Assembly (NCBI RefSeq): GCF_003970695.1
Contig: NZ_CP034570.1
Span: forward strand, 1,054,001 to 1,118,000
Length of the DNA: 64,000 nucleotides
Source: Maribacter sp. MJ134
GTDB lineage: Bacteria > Bacteroidota > Bacteroidia > Flavobacteriales > Flavobacteriaceae
Direction: 5' to 3'
The notes under the pieces are model-generated. The model searched no databases, had not been told where the DNA came from, and worked only from the letters and a program-made list of their open reading frames with translations. The translations under genes were made by a program, and so were the position numbers. This document shows, piece after piece, positions 39,831 through 49,651 of this stretch; within the stretch, counting starts at the first letter, position 1, and each line of letters starts with the position of its first letter.

Positions 39831-42220
39831 TATTTCTTTGGAGCTAGCGCAGTACTTTGATTTATTCCTTTAGTTTCATTTTCAAGCTTGGCCGCCTGAA
39901 CACGTTGTATAGATCTTTTAATTTTTTCTGCTAGCAATATGCTGTTTATATGATTTTCGCGCGCCAATTCCTTGATTTTATAAACTTCAGAATTATTATC
40001 AGACCAATAAAGTGCATCCATCAGGGCAAGGTATCCATCCTCGTATTCGGGGTATTTCTCCACCACTTTGCTTAGTGTTTTGATGGCATTATCATACTCT
40101 TGCTTCCAAGAGTAAACGCGTCCCATGAGTATTTCCGTATCCGCATGGCGTGGAATTTTTGATAAAATATAATCGCAGAGTAATAATGACCTGTCGTAAT
40201 CCTTACTAATGGCCAATTTCCTCGCCGTTCTATAGGCATTGTCAAAATCCTTTCCATTGAATACACTTTGAATCCAAATCATGTCCACTTTACTGAATTT
40301 AGGCTTCCTGTCATTAACAAGAGCTAATTCTTTGGGGATAAGTTTATTGTTCTCGGCGATGTAGTTATTCACGGATTTGAAGTAATCAAAATGGCCCACT
40401 ACCTTTTTAATTATTTCCTCATCTTTGGCGTCTAAAAGATTCAAGTCTTTATCCAAAGCGTACACATCACCATCGGTTATAAAATGATTATGACTAAGGT
40501 AATCGGTAATATTATGCGCATTTCGTAACAAAGGAATTTGTTTCTGGTCAGTCTTGGGCTCTAGCACATCTTTGCCCAACCAAGCATTGGCATTAGGGAC
40601 TTGAATAGGGTATGTCTCCCTTAGAGCAGAAATTATACTGGGTGCAATATCTGCATGAGAGGCCAAAGTGGCAAACCGTTCTGTAGCATTGAGTAAAGGA
40701 CTATGGATAATAAGGGGAACCCTGTATTTGTCCAAAGTGGTCAGCTGCGGCAAACCCGCTGTCTGGTGTGTTCCCGTAATAATATATATGGTATTTTGGT
40801 ATGTTGAAGTCTTAGCTTCCTGTGCTAAAAATTGTTGGATGGCTTCATCCGTATATAGAAAACTAGCGAACAAAGCTTCGTTGTTTTCGATAACCCTATG
40901 GGACCTGTGCGAGAATTCGTAGTTGGCGAGTAGCTCTTCTACTTTTTCTATATACCTATCACGTTGTGGTATTTGATAGGGTTCCTTAGAACTCAAGGTC
41001 AGAAAAACGTCAAGTTTGGGCTCGGTTGCGGTAGTTTTAAGCTGTTCATATTTCTGGAACAACACCTTATCCGGATAGCCAAGTGTGATACCCGCCGCAT
41101 CTTCTTCCTGTAAATCGTATTGCGAACCGAAGGCCTTTTTATCCAAAATGGAACTGACGTTCTCCTCATCCAAAAACTTATCATAGTAATGTAAGGCACT
41201 ATTACCTCCATAATTAAAGGAAGTTTCATAGCCATTACGACCAAGAATGCTATACATTGTATTTCTATTGGTAAATTTTGAAATATGGGTAAAACCCTGA
41301 TTACCGAAAGGTAAGGAACCAATAATGGTGGGTAAGGCAGCGTGACTCTCGCCAGTGTTACTTAAGAAATTGGTCCAGACCAGCGATTTTTTCTGCAGTT
41401 CCTGTAAGAAAGGCATAAACGCCTTGAAGTCTTGATCTTCATTCGTCAAGCTTGCACCCAAACCTTCTACGATAAGAATTTTTATGGTTGGCTTTTCGGC
41501 CTTGAAATTAAAATAGGCACCCAATTCGGTTTTATAGTCGTCCTGCTTAAGTAAAGGGTATTCCTTCTCCCCTTCGTAGGTATTAAAATTCAGTGCCTGT
41601 TGCCAGACATGCTCGAGTAAGTACTGGGTTTTGTTTTCATTAATCGGTTTTCTGTCCGAATATAAGGTCGCCAAAAACATACTGAACAAGATTATCGTAA
41701 AAGGATACATTCTGCTAATTACCGTATAGAACGAAGCGATGTACTTATGTATGAAATGACAAGCTGTAATGGTCACAGCAATGGCACCAATAGCACGAAT
41801 CCACGAAAAACGAGAAGCACTTGCCTCATTAATGGCCATAAAATTAGCACCTAAGGCCTCGTAGTTACTAATATAATACGTAACCAATATCGCCTCTACT
41901 ATGAGTAACATCGTTAGTATGAGCTTTATGAATCGAAATCCCAGATCGGGTTTTTGATTCTCTGTAAGATTAAAAACAAAGGCTAAAAGGAGCGCAGCTA
42001 CGGCAGTAAAACCCAAGTGGTGTAATAAATGGATGAACAGGCTCTTATTCACAATACTATCCAGTACACCTGAGAAATACAACATGGTATTCTGGTAAAT
42101 GGACAGAAGTGCCAAGCCCACAAAGAAGGTAATCACTAAAGGAATATAGTCCTTTAATGTTCTTTGCGCTTTTACCGGTATGTCCGTATCTAACTGATGC
42201 ATTTTACGTTGCTTTGGCAA
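39830..42220 (-). CDS. LtaS-like alkaline-phosphatase-superfamily membrane enzyme with C-terminal TPRs
   Basis: About five membrane segments lie within residues 25-195. The periplasmic sulfatase-like domain (about 240-560) opens with ILIVEGLGASLT, has a TGESHAALPTIIGSLPFG loop that probably holds the nucleophile Thr, and a metal-binding SHADIAPSI. Two or three TPRs (residues 660-760) follow. LtaS relatives transfer phosphoglycerol or phosphoethanolamine. In this operon the enzyme could decorate the exported polysaccharide. The first acidic metal ligand region reads VEGLG where EExxS or DD is more usual, so the chemistry needs checking. The gene overlaps GT2 by 17 bases. Confidence 0.8.
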   Translation of the reverse strand: MPKQRKMHQLDTDIPVKAQRTLKDYIPLVITFFVGLALLSIYQNTMLYFSGVLDSIVNKSLFIHLLHHLGFTAVAALLLAFVFNLTENQKPDLGFRFIKLILTMLLIVEAILVTYYISNYEALGANFMAINEASASRFSWIRAIGAIAVTITACHFIHKYIASFYTVISRMYPFTIILFSMFLATLYSDRKPINENKTQYLLEHVWQQALNFNTYEGEKEYPLLKQDDYKTELGAYFNFKAEKPTIKILIVEGLGASLTNEDQDFKAFMPFLQELQKKSLVWTNFLSNTGESHAALPTIIGSLPFGNQGFTHISKFTNRNTMYSILGRNGYETSFNYGGNSALHYYDKFLDEENVSSILDKKAFGSQYDLQEEDAAGITLGYPDKVLFQKYEQLKTTATEPKLDVFLTLSSKEPYQIPQRDRYIEKVEELLANYEFSHRSHRVIENNEALFASFLYTDEAIQQFLAQEAKTSTYQNTIYIITGTHQTAGLPQLTTLDKYRVPLIIHSPLLNATERFATLASHADIAPSIISALRETYPIQVPNANAWLGKDVLEPKTDQKQIPLLRNAHNITDYLSHNHFITDGDVYALDKDLNLLDAKDEEIIKKVVGHFDYFKSVNNYIAENNKLIPKELALVNDRKPKFSKVDMIWIQSVFNGKDFDNAYRTARKLAISKDYDRSLLLCDYILSKIPRHADTEILMGRVYSWKQEYDNAIKTLSKVVEKYPEYEDGYLALMDALYWSDNNSEVYKIKELARENHINSILLAEKIKRSIQRVQAAKLENETKGINQSTALAPKK

Positions 42221-43634
42221 ATCCTTTTCTTACTTGGGAACCCCAACCAGATTTTACCTTGAATAATTTTTTATAGTTGCCCCTGATAGCGGCCCAAACC
42301 ACAATAGGGTGAAATGTTATAGGCTCTATAATAGCACAGAACATGAGAATTAAAATATCCTTTGTTTTTTTATACTCATTGTAGGAGTATGTATCCCACA
42401 GAATGGCATAGAAAGAGAACATTACCGAAAAGATGTAAACAGTGGCCGTAATGGCGATAAAAAAGTCCCAATTAAGAATACCCAGCCAATAGAAAAGGAT
42501 GATGGTAAAAAACCCGAAAAACTCCAATAAAGGAGCCATCCATTCATAAAAAAACCAGTACGGGTAGCTCAGCATCCCCAATCTTCCAAATTTTGGATTA
42601 AAGAACATATCCTTATGCTTGTAAAGCGTCTCGAGATTACCCCTTGCCCAGCGGTCTCTTTGGTTGATCAGTATTTTACCGTCCTCCGGCACTTCAGTCC
42701 AGCATAAAGGGTCCGGTATATATTCTACGGTATAGGGCAGTTTACGTTCGTGCATGTAACGCCTCATCTTAAAGACGATTTCCATGTCCTCACCCACCGT
42801 ATTGGTATCGTAGCCGTTTACCGCAAGTGCTATTTCACGGTCAAAAAAGCCAAAAGCTCCGGAAATGATCAAAAGACTATCAATACGACCCCACGCCATT
42901 CTACCTAAAATAAAAGAGCGTGTATATTCCAAGAGTTGAAATCTCGCCAACCAATTACTCGGTAATCGGATTTCTTCTAGTTGCCCGCCTTGTATAACGC
43001 ATGAATTGGCTACTCTAATGACACCCCCTACGGCAATGACCCGTTTCTCCGAACGTTGGTAAAAAGACTTCACCACGTGTAATAGGGCGTCTGGAAGCAA
43101 TAGGCAGTCCACATCGATACAACCCACATATTGGTTCGTAGATAGGGACATCCCCGTATTTAAGGCGTCCGATTTCCCTCCATTTTCCTTATCGATAACG
43201 GTGAGCTTGGCAAAGGCCTTATGAGGTGATTTATAGATACCCCGTATGGGTTTCGATTTCCATTCGGGGTCAATCTCTTGCTCTATTTTAACAAGGTCGT
43301 ATGCATCTATCATTTTCTGTAGGGTGTCGTCCTTACTACCATCATTAACCACCATTACCTCATAATTAACGTAACGCAACGACATTAATGAGCGTATATT
43401 TTCTACTATAGTCATCCCTTCATTGTACGCTGGCGCTATAATGGTAATGCTGGGCGCCAAAGGTGATGCCATGAGTTTGGACATGTCACCAAAACTATTC
43501 TTGTTCCTATAATGGATGGAATTTCTTGTGGATAGATAACCCATACCTGTGAACATGGTAAATAGCACGACCGTAAACACTAAAAAAACAATGTTTATGT
43601 ACTCTAATACGATATCTAAAACACCACTAGCCAT
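42204..43634 (-). CDS. Membrane glycosyltransferase family 2 (BcsA/PgaC-like synthase)
   Basis: An N-terminal membrane segment is followed by a GT-A domain with APAYNEGMT, VVNDGSKDDT, the DxD motif in CIDVDCLL, the acceptor-site GEDMEIVFKMRRYM, and the QRDRWARGNL (Q/RxxRW) processive motif. Three or four membrane segments near the C terminus (residues 350-455) complete the synthase layout. The enzyme should polymerise a sugar from a UDP donor at the inner membrane. There is no PilZ domain, so control by c-di-GMP is not evident. It overlaps its neighbours on both sides. Confidence 0.92.
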   Translation of the reverse strand: MASGVLDIVLEYINIVFLVFTVVLFTMFTGMGYLSTRNSIHYRNKNSFGDMSKLMASPLAPSITIIAPAYNEGMTIVENIRSLMSLRYVNYEVMVVNDGSKDDTLQKMIDAYDLVKIEQEIDPEWKSKPIRGIYKSPHKAFAKLTVIDKENGGKSDALNTGMSLSTNQYVGCIDVDCLLLPDALLHVVKSFYQRSEKRVIAVGGVIRVANSCVIQGGQLEEIRLPSNWLARFQLLEYTRSFILGRMAWGRIDSLLIISGAFGFFDREIALAVNGYDTNTVGEDMEIVFKMRRYMHERKLPYTVEYIPDPLCWTEVPEDGKILINQRDRWARGNLETLYKHKDMFFNPKFGRLGMLSYPYWFFYEWMAPLLEFFGFFTIILFYWLGILNWDFFIAITATVYIFSVMFSFYAILWDTYSYNEYKKTKDILILMFCAIIEPITFHPIVVWAAIRGNYKKLFKVKSGWGSQVRKGFAKAT

Positions 43635-46083
43635 TTAGTTTGTTATAAAATTTTGTGGATACCGCACAGAGATGGTCAAAAAGCGTGCTTCCCGATTCTC
43701 TAGTAACATTTGTATTTTCTTTTTCAATAGGTATTGCTCCTGATTTCTCTAATTCAAAAGGAATATCCAAAAGCGATGTCTTTGTCTCCGTGGATAAGGT
43801 ATTTCTGGAATCCAAAACGTTTTCATCCGCTATTACCGCGTCTATCGGAAGTGCTGAAATTTCATTGCTAACCTCCTCCAACAGTCTTTCATTCAAAAGT
43901 TTTAGGGTTATGGCAGCGTGCTTTCTAATTATTGGCGATTCATCTTCTAACAAAGAATGTAATAGCGGAATTTCTTTCTCATCCCCTACCGCTGCAACTT
44001 CGTTTAGCAGTACCAATTTTGACTCTACGTCCCTGTTCTGAAAAAGCTCATGGAAAATGCTATAGCCTGGTGCTATAGTGGTAATCTTAAAATAGTTTTC
44101 CGCACGGTTTTCGGTGAAGGAATTAATAAGTTCTTCAATTCGTTGCCTAACCGTAGCAGAACGTTCTTTTTCTAATAAAAGCTTTAAATAAGGTATTTCC
44201 CTATGGTCCCCTAGCTCAGCGATATCCTGTAACAAAATCATAGTTTCCAAAGGTTGCTTAGCTAAGAATTTAGGTTTGGGAATCGAGAGGTTGATGTCTT
44301 CTTGTACCTCGTTTTGAACTATCTCAGCGGCGTTCAACATCACTTCAATTTCCATCACCTCATTAGTAGCTTCAACGATGCTGTTTTCCTCAAAAGCCGT
44401 AGTCCAGTCGATAATCATTTCATTAGTACTGGACTCCGAATTCTCAATGATTACTTCTTCAAAAATCAAATCGAATTCCCTAACATCTACCCTTTCCGTT
44501 TTCTGCGGTAATTCCTTTGCTGGTGGTACATGATCCGAAACGAGACCTGATGCTATTACCACTTCATCAAAGTCTACTGTTATATTTTCTAGCTTCTCAA
44601 TTTTGGTTATAGGTGTTACTTCCTGAGAAATCACCTCCATTTGAAGCGGGTCATCTTCATCATCCTTTGGCGCGGGTTGAACAATAGGCAGAAAATCTAT
44701 ATTTAGCTCTAGGAGGGACTCCCCCGGAGCAACTTCTTCATAGACTCCGGGAAGCTCATTAATTGTTGGTTGGATCTTCTCTTGATGTTGTTCGGATTTA
44801 TTTTTCTGTTCCGCTGTAACTAGTGGTAAGAACGAGAGTTCTTCTGGATCAATTTCCATGGTCGGTGGTTTTGATTCGATTTCATTACTTTCTTGGGGAA
44901 CTATTGTATCTTCTGACTGTTTTGGTAATTCATTTATCGCTTCAGGGTCTGGTGCGCCCGTATCCGCCACAAGTGGTTCTTCCATTACAGTTTCCTCCCA
45001 CGCTGATGCTTCAGCAATATCCTTTGTGGGCAAAATAACCTCTGGACTAATCGTATTTATAGCCCTCACGGCCTTGTTCCGAACCGTAAAATCTTTATCT
45101 GTAATTTCAACCTGTTTCAGAAAATCTATCTCCTCTTTTGACCCCAGTTCGCCTAGAGCTTCAAGGATGGTCATTTTTACATCTGTCGTACATTTCCTGA
45201 AAACCATTTTTAACACCGGTATGGCATCGGTAATGTGAAAGGCGGTAATACATTGAATGGCCTCTCGTTTTATATGATTGTTTTTGTGCTTTACCAGTTC
45301 TATTAGAGAGGCATGCGAATCGTTCTGATTGTAATATTTGATGAGTCTTAAAGAAAAAAGAACCACATAATTATTTTTGGAAGTAAGCCAAAGCCTAAAT
45401 GCAGGTGGAATAAAATTCTCTTTGTTTCGAACAACATCCATTAGCTTCAACTGTTGCCATTCAGAAATCTTGTACTTGGTATTATCCAGAAAATAAGATA
45501 TACCGTCCTCCTTAAGGGAAACGGTAGCAATTTCTGCCTGTTTTCTAATGGTAGCTCTCTTGTCGTTAATGAATCTTGTAATTAATCCGTACGACTCTGT
45601 TACGTTCATTTGTGTTAGCTCATAAATTCCTTTAGAAACCAATTCCCATCGCCAGCTTTTAAGTTTTTTATAAGCGTCCTTATGAAGCTCTAAATCTTTA
45701 TAGATATGAAAAAGTTCTTGTCTTGTGGTACCTGAGACATCTTTACGTAGGTCCATAACAATTTCCGTTAAAACCTTTCTATCAAAATCATCTTTAATGA
45801 GTTCCCGAATTTCAACCTTTAAGCCTATATAATTTATTTTCTCGATCTTGTCCCCTTTCTCATCATAGAATAGAAATTCACTGATGATGGGTGAAAGCTC
45901 CTTTTTCTTTTCCCGAACCAGTCTCGTTTCTTTAGAAATTTTATTCCTGAAAATAAAGACGGATATCAAGTAGACTAATGCCAACACCCCGAAGAACGCA
46001 GAAAGCCCCCATAATAAATCCGTTGGGATTTTAGGAGCTGTAAGCAGTGAATTAATAATATGTGTTTGGGGGATTTTCAGCAA
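43627..46083 (-). CDS. Membrane-anchored HEAT-repeat protein
   Basis: One N-terminal membrane segment (residues 23-45) precedes a cytosolic part. HEAT-like repeats occupy about residues 110-345 (AITVS..., KHKNNHIKREAIQCI, ALGELGSKEEIDFLKQVE) and again 590-720 (IAELGDHREIPYLKLLLEKE, AVGDEKEIPLLHSLLEDE). Between them lies an acidic, low-complexity linker of about 240 residues rich in Glu, Pro, Ile and Val. HEAT solenoids act as docking surfaces. Position between the receiver and the synthase suggests that it passes the regulatory signal to the GT2 enzyme. Confidence 0.82.
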   Translation of the reverse strand: MLKIPQTHIINSLLTAPKIPTDLLWGLSAFFGVLALVYLISVFIFRNKISKETRLVREKKKELSPIISEFLFYDEKGDKIEKINYIGLKVEIRELIKDDFDRKVLTEIVMDLRKDVSGTTRQELFHIYKDLELHKDAYKKLKSWRWELVSKGIYELTQMNVTESYGLITRFINDKRATIRKQAEIATVSLKEDGISYFLDNTKYKISEWQQLKLMDVVRNKENFIPPAFRLWLTSKNNYVVLFSLRLIKYYNQNDSHASLIELVKHKNNHIKREAIQCITAFHITDAIPVLKMVFRKCTTDVKMTILEALGELGSKEEIDFLKQVEITDKDFTVRNKAVRAINTISPEVILPTKDIAEASAWEETVMEEPLVADTGAPDPEAINELPKQSEDTIVPQESNEIESKPPTMEIDPEELSFLPLVTAEQKNKSEQHQEKIQPTINELPGVYEEVAPGESLLELNIDFLPIVQPAPKDDEDDPLQMEVISQEVTPITKIEKLENITVDFDEVVIASGLVSDHVPPAKELPQKTERVDVREFDLIFEEVIIENSESSTNEMIIDWTTAFEENSIVEATNEVMEIEVMLNAAEIVQNEVQEDINLSIPKPKFLAKQPLETMILLQDIAELGDHREIPYLKLLLEKERSATVRQRIEELINSFTENRAENYFKITTIAPGYSIFHELFQNRDVESKLVLLNEVAAVGDEKEIPLLHSLLEDESPIIRKHAAITLKLLNERLLEEVSNEISALPIDAVIADENVLDSRNTLSTETKTSLLDIPFELEKSGAIPIEKENTNVTRESGSTLFDHLCAVSTKFYNKLNG

Positions 46084-46084
46084 A

Positions 46085-46459
46085 TTATTGTGATTTGTTT
46101 AGCTCTCTGGCGAGTCGCACCATTAGTTCAGAGGGACTCACGGGTTTTGAAATAAAATCATTCGCCCCAAGTTCAAAGGCACTCAGCACATTCTCTTCAT
46201 TACCTGCCGATGAGATGATAATAATCGGGGTTTTGGAGTCTAAATCCTTACGTACATAGTTTATAAGTTCTATTCCCGAAAAATAGGGCATCATGATGTC
46301 ACTAACGATAATGTCCGGCATTTCGGTCTCTAAATATTCCTTTACCTGCTTACCATCAGAAGAATGGTGTACTTCATAACCGCTCTTTTTCAACCTAAAG
46401 TCAAGCAAGGAAGCCAAGAGTTCATCATCATCTGCCAATAAAACACGTTTCTTTACCAT
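46085..46459 (-). CDS. Single-domain response regulator (receiver only)
   Basis: The 124 residues form one receiver domain: DDDELLASLLDFRL, the phospho-acceptor D in IIVSDIMMP, S in IIISSAG, and K in FISKPVSPSEL. No output domain is attached, so it must act by binding a partner. The neighbours are a hybrid kinase with HPt domain (5 bases upstream) and the HEAT protein (1 base downstream), which makes the HEAT protein a likely partner. Confidence 0.95.
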   Translation of the reverse strand: MVKKRVLLADDDELLASLLDFRLKKSGYEVHHSSDGKQVKEYLETEMPDIIVSDIMMPYFSGIELINYVRKDLDSKTPIIIISSAGNEENVLSAFELGANDFISKPVSPSELMVRLARELNKSQ

Positions 46460-46464
46460 TATTC

Positions 46465-48216
46465 CTATTTAAGCTTGTTTAAAGCGGTATCTATTTGATT
46501 CTCAAAAGACGGGTAGCTGTTTAAAAAGTCTAGAAACAGCCTAGACGTTTCTTCTCCGTTCTTTGCCATAGAGCTTTTCTCCATAGCTACAATAATATCT
46601 CTTAGTTGCAGCGCTTTGAACATGGATAAACTTGCTTTGAGTTTATGTGCACATAATGAAATTTCTTTAAAGTCGCTCGTTCCAAGTCCTATTTTCGTTG
46701 CTCCTATAAATTCGTAGACATTTTGTTTAAAAAGTCTTACCAGTTCCCGGAGCATATCTATTTCTCCGAAACACTCCCCAAGGATATGTTGAAGGTCAAA
46801 TGAATTTGCTGTGTCTTTTGAGATGGTTTCCTTTTTAAGCAAGTCCTTGCTTTCTGGCGTAAAGGATTTCTCCTTTCTGTTTTTGAGTACTTTTATGAGA
46901 AGTTCGTCCAAGGTATATGGTTTTAGTAAAAAATCGTTAATCCCGGCGCTTACGCAGCGCTCTTGGTCATGTACCGTAAAATCTGCGCTTAGCGCTATTA
47001 TGGGAACATGTTCTAGATGCGTTTTTGATCGTATTTCTTCAGAAATCTCGAAACCGTCCCTATTCGGCATTTTCAAATCCATGAGGATAAGGTCTATGGC
47101 ATCGGTTTCTAATATGGTCAATCCTTTTTCTGCATCTGCAGTGATATACACCTTACATCCCCATTTATGAAGTTGTTCTGTAATAAGGTGCTGGTTCATC
47201 AGATTATCTTCAAAAACTAAAATTTTAGCTCCTCTGAGCAGTGCTCTGCCTTTTTCAATATTTATGGTATTAACTTTCTTTGCAGGAATATTGATTGCTT
47301 TTCCCTTTTTGTAAGGAATGGTAAACGTGAAGGTTGTTCCTTCACCTTCAACACTAACAACGGAGATTTCCCCATTTTGCTTTTCTATCAATTCTTTTAC
47401 GATACTTAGTCCAAGCCCCGTTCCTCCATAGGTATTGAAAGTATCTTTCTGGGCTTGTTTGAAGCTTTCAAAAATCGTTTTCAGTTTTTCCTGCGGAATG
47501 CCAATTCCTGTGTCCGTGACTTTAAATTCCAATACGTAGTCGTCCTGTGCTTTACGTTGTATACCCACGGCTAATTCGATATGACCTTTATCCACGAATT
47601 TTATAGCGTTTCCTAAAAGGTTCAGCAGCACTTGGGACAATTTTGAGGGATCCCCGATTATGGTTTTAGGTATCTTTGAGTCTATAGAAACCCTTAAATC
47701 CACTCTTTTATCGAGGATTAAGGTCTGACATAGAAAGATGACATCGTTCACTAGACCACGAAAATTAAAGTCTATAATATCCAAGCCATCTACTCCCGAA
47801 GTAATTTTGGAGTATTCCAATACCTCGTTAATAATATCGCGCAGATTATAAGAAGCATTTTGGATAGCGTCCACTTTTTTAAGTTGACTAGGATTAAGTT
47901 TCTCGTCTCGAAGCAAATTGGCAAAACCAATGATTCCGTTTAACGGCGTTCGTATCTCGTGACTAATATGGGCAATGAGTTTGCTGTCGTTTGCATCCTT
48001 CTTAATAACATCCTCGGAATTCTTTTTCGTCTTTTCAGAAGTTACGACTTCATTGGGATTTAGAATACGTTTCTCTAAACGATTTCTAAATGTATTGAAA
48101 GACGTTTTCAACAAAGCTGCTTCCTCGGTAGTCAACTCCTCAAAGGAAAAATCATTTAGGGATGATTCCAATTGGGCCAATTGACTCAGTAAGTCTTTTG
48201 TTTTCAAAATTGACAT
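46465..48216 (-). CDS. Soluble hybrid histidine kinase with receiver and HPt domains
   Basis: An N-terminal helical part (1-80) has no sensor domain that I recognise and no membrane segment. HisKA follows with AHISHEIRTPLNG, then HATPase_c (NLLGNAIKF, DTGIGIP, GGTGLGLSIV), a receiver (LVFEDN, LILMDLKMPNRDG, LLKPYT) at about 330-450, and an HPt domain at 480-583 (AHKLKASLSMF). The phosphorelay His-Asp-His is complete and would deliver phosphate to the single-domain receiver encoded next. It is the first gene of the operon. Confidence 0.95.
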   Translation of the reverse strand: MSILKTKDLLSQLAQLESSLNDFSFEELTTEEAALLKTSFNTFRNRLEKRILNPNEVVTSEKTKKNSEDVIKKDANDSKLIAHISHEIRTPLNGIIGFANLLRDEKLNPSQLKKVDAIQNASYNLRDIINEVLEYSKITSGVDGLDIIDFNFRGLVNDVIFLCQTLILDKRVDLRVSIDSKIPKTIIGDPSKLSQVLLNLLGNAIKFVDKGHIELAVGIQRKAQDDYVLEFKVTDTGIGIPQEKLKTIFESFKQAQKDTFNTYGGTGLGLSIVKELIEKQNGEISVVSVEGEGTTFTFTIPYKKGKAINIPAKKVNTINIEKGRALLRGAKILVFEDNLMNQHLITEQLHKWGCKVYITADAEKGLTILETDAIDLILMDLKMPNRDGFEISEEIRSKTHLEHVPIIALSADFTVHDQERCVSAGINDFLLKPYTLDELLIKVLKNRKEKSFTPESKDLLKKETISKDTANSFDLQHILGECFGEIDMLRELVRLFKQNVYEFIGATKIGLGTSDFKEISLCAHKLKASLSMFKALQLRDIIVAMEKSSMAKNGEETSRLFLDFLNSYPSFENQIDTALNKLK

Positions 48217-48361
48217 AGGTTAAGATTCCTTTTGGGGTAAATAATATAGTTTCATACAATCTTAAAAATCCTGCTTTTCGCTACTGCTGACAATTAAATG
48301 TTCCCTACACTTCCTTTTTTGTTGTGAATAGGCTTTATTTGTAGGTCTAAAAAAATAAACG

Positions 48362-49651
48362 ATGAAAGGATTAAGCTACATACTCTGTGTTTTATTACTG
48401 TTTTCTTGTGCGAACGAGGAGAAAAAGGAAGTGGAATCGACTGAAGATATTGCAAAACGAATCCATGAAAAAGTAATAACGATTGATACCCACAATGACA
48501 TCAATGTCAAGAATTTTACGGATAGTATCAACTACACCCAACGTTTGAATACGCAGATTAATCTTCCGAAAATGGAGGAAGGTGGATTGGATGTTTCTTG
48601 GCTCATCGTTTACACGGGACAGGATACACTTACCAAAGAAGGTTATACCAAGGCAAAGGAAAATGCCATGGCCAAGTTTGATGCCATCCATAGGCTTTGT
48701 GAAGAAATTGCGCCCGAAGAAATTGAACTTGCCTTGACTTCTGAAGATGTTCGCCGCATTGATGCCTCAGGTAAAAAAGTTGCCATGATCGGGGTAGAAA
48801 ATGCCTATCCTATCGGTGAGGACCTTTCCGAATTTACAAAGTACCACGAGCTAGGTGCGCGTTATATATCACTTTCGCACAACGGGCATAGTCAATTCTG
48901 CGACTCCAATACGGGAGAAAAGGACTCCGTTTGGCTACATAATGGTTTAAGTGACTTAGGTAAAAAGGCTGTAAAAGAGATGAATAGGTTGGGAATGATG
49001 ATTGATGTTTCTCACCCTTCAAAAGAATCCATGAAGCAAATGATCGCTTTGTCCAAAGCGCCCATTATTGCCTCACATTCCTCGGCAAGAGCGCTCTGTG
49101 GTCATAGTAGAAATTTAGACGATGAGCAGCTAAAATTAATGAAAGAAAACGGTGGTGTAGTGCAGACCGTGGCCTTTAGCTCTTATTTGAATACGGAAAA
49201 GCACGAAGCGCGTGCCGCTTATATGAAAGGGCTCTATGAAAAAATAGCGGACTCTTTAGCCATAGATTGGTATGACCGTTCTGAATTTCGAAATTTAACA
49301 GATGACCAGAAAGAGGCTTTTCTAGAGAATTATCCTAAAGTAACCCAAATGGGTAAAGACATGGTTAAGGGAATGACGGACGTGCCAGAGGCCGTAAATG
49401 TATCCGACTTTGTTGACCACATAGACTATATGGTGAAACTGATTGGAATAGACCATGTAGGTATCAGTTCCGATTTTGATGGTGGCGGAGGAATAGAAGG
49501 ATGGTCGGACGCTTCCGAAACCTTTAACGTAACCTTGGAATTAGTGAAAAGAGGCTACACGGAAAAGGAAATAGAAAAGCTCTGGGGTGCCAACTTACTG
49601 CGTGTACTGGACGAGGTCCAAGCCGTAGCCAAAGAAATGGCCATGAATTAA
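48362..49651 (+). CDS. Membrane dipeptidase (M19) lipoprotein
   Basis: A lipoprotein signal ends in LFSC (Cys16). The renal-dipeptidase fold has DTHNDIN near the start, then VAMIGVENAYPIG with a metal-binding Glu, LGARYISLSHNGHSQFCDS, MIDVSHPSKESM, IASHSSARALCGHSRNLDD and HVGISSDFDGGGG. All metal ligands seem present. It cleaves dipeptides, including ones from peptidoglycan, in the periplasm. The stop overlaps that of the convergent thioesterase gene by 4 bases. Confidence 0.95.
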   Translation: MKGLSYILCVLLLFSCANEEKKEVESTEDIAKRIHEKVITIDTHNDINVKNFTDSINYTQRLNTQINLPKMEEGGLDVSWLIVYTGQDTLTKEGYTKAKENAMAKFDAIHRLCEEIAPEEIELALTSEDVRRIDASGKKVAMIGVENAYPIGEDLSEFTKYHELGARYISLSHNGHSQFCDSNTGEKDSVWLHNGLSDLGKKAVKEMNRLGMMIDVSHPSKESMKQMIALSKAPIIASHSSARALCGHSRNLDDEQLKLMKENGGVVQTVAFSSYLNTEKHEARAAYMKGLYEKIADSLAIDWYDRSEFRNLTDDQKEAFLENYPKVTQMGKDMVKGMTDVPEAVNVSDFVDHIDYMVKLIGIDHVGISSDFDGGGGIEGWSDASETFNVTLELVKRGYTEKEIEKLWGANLLRVLDEVQAVAKEMAMN

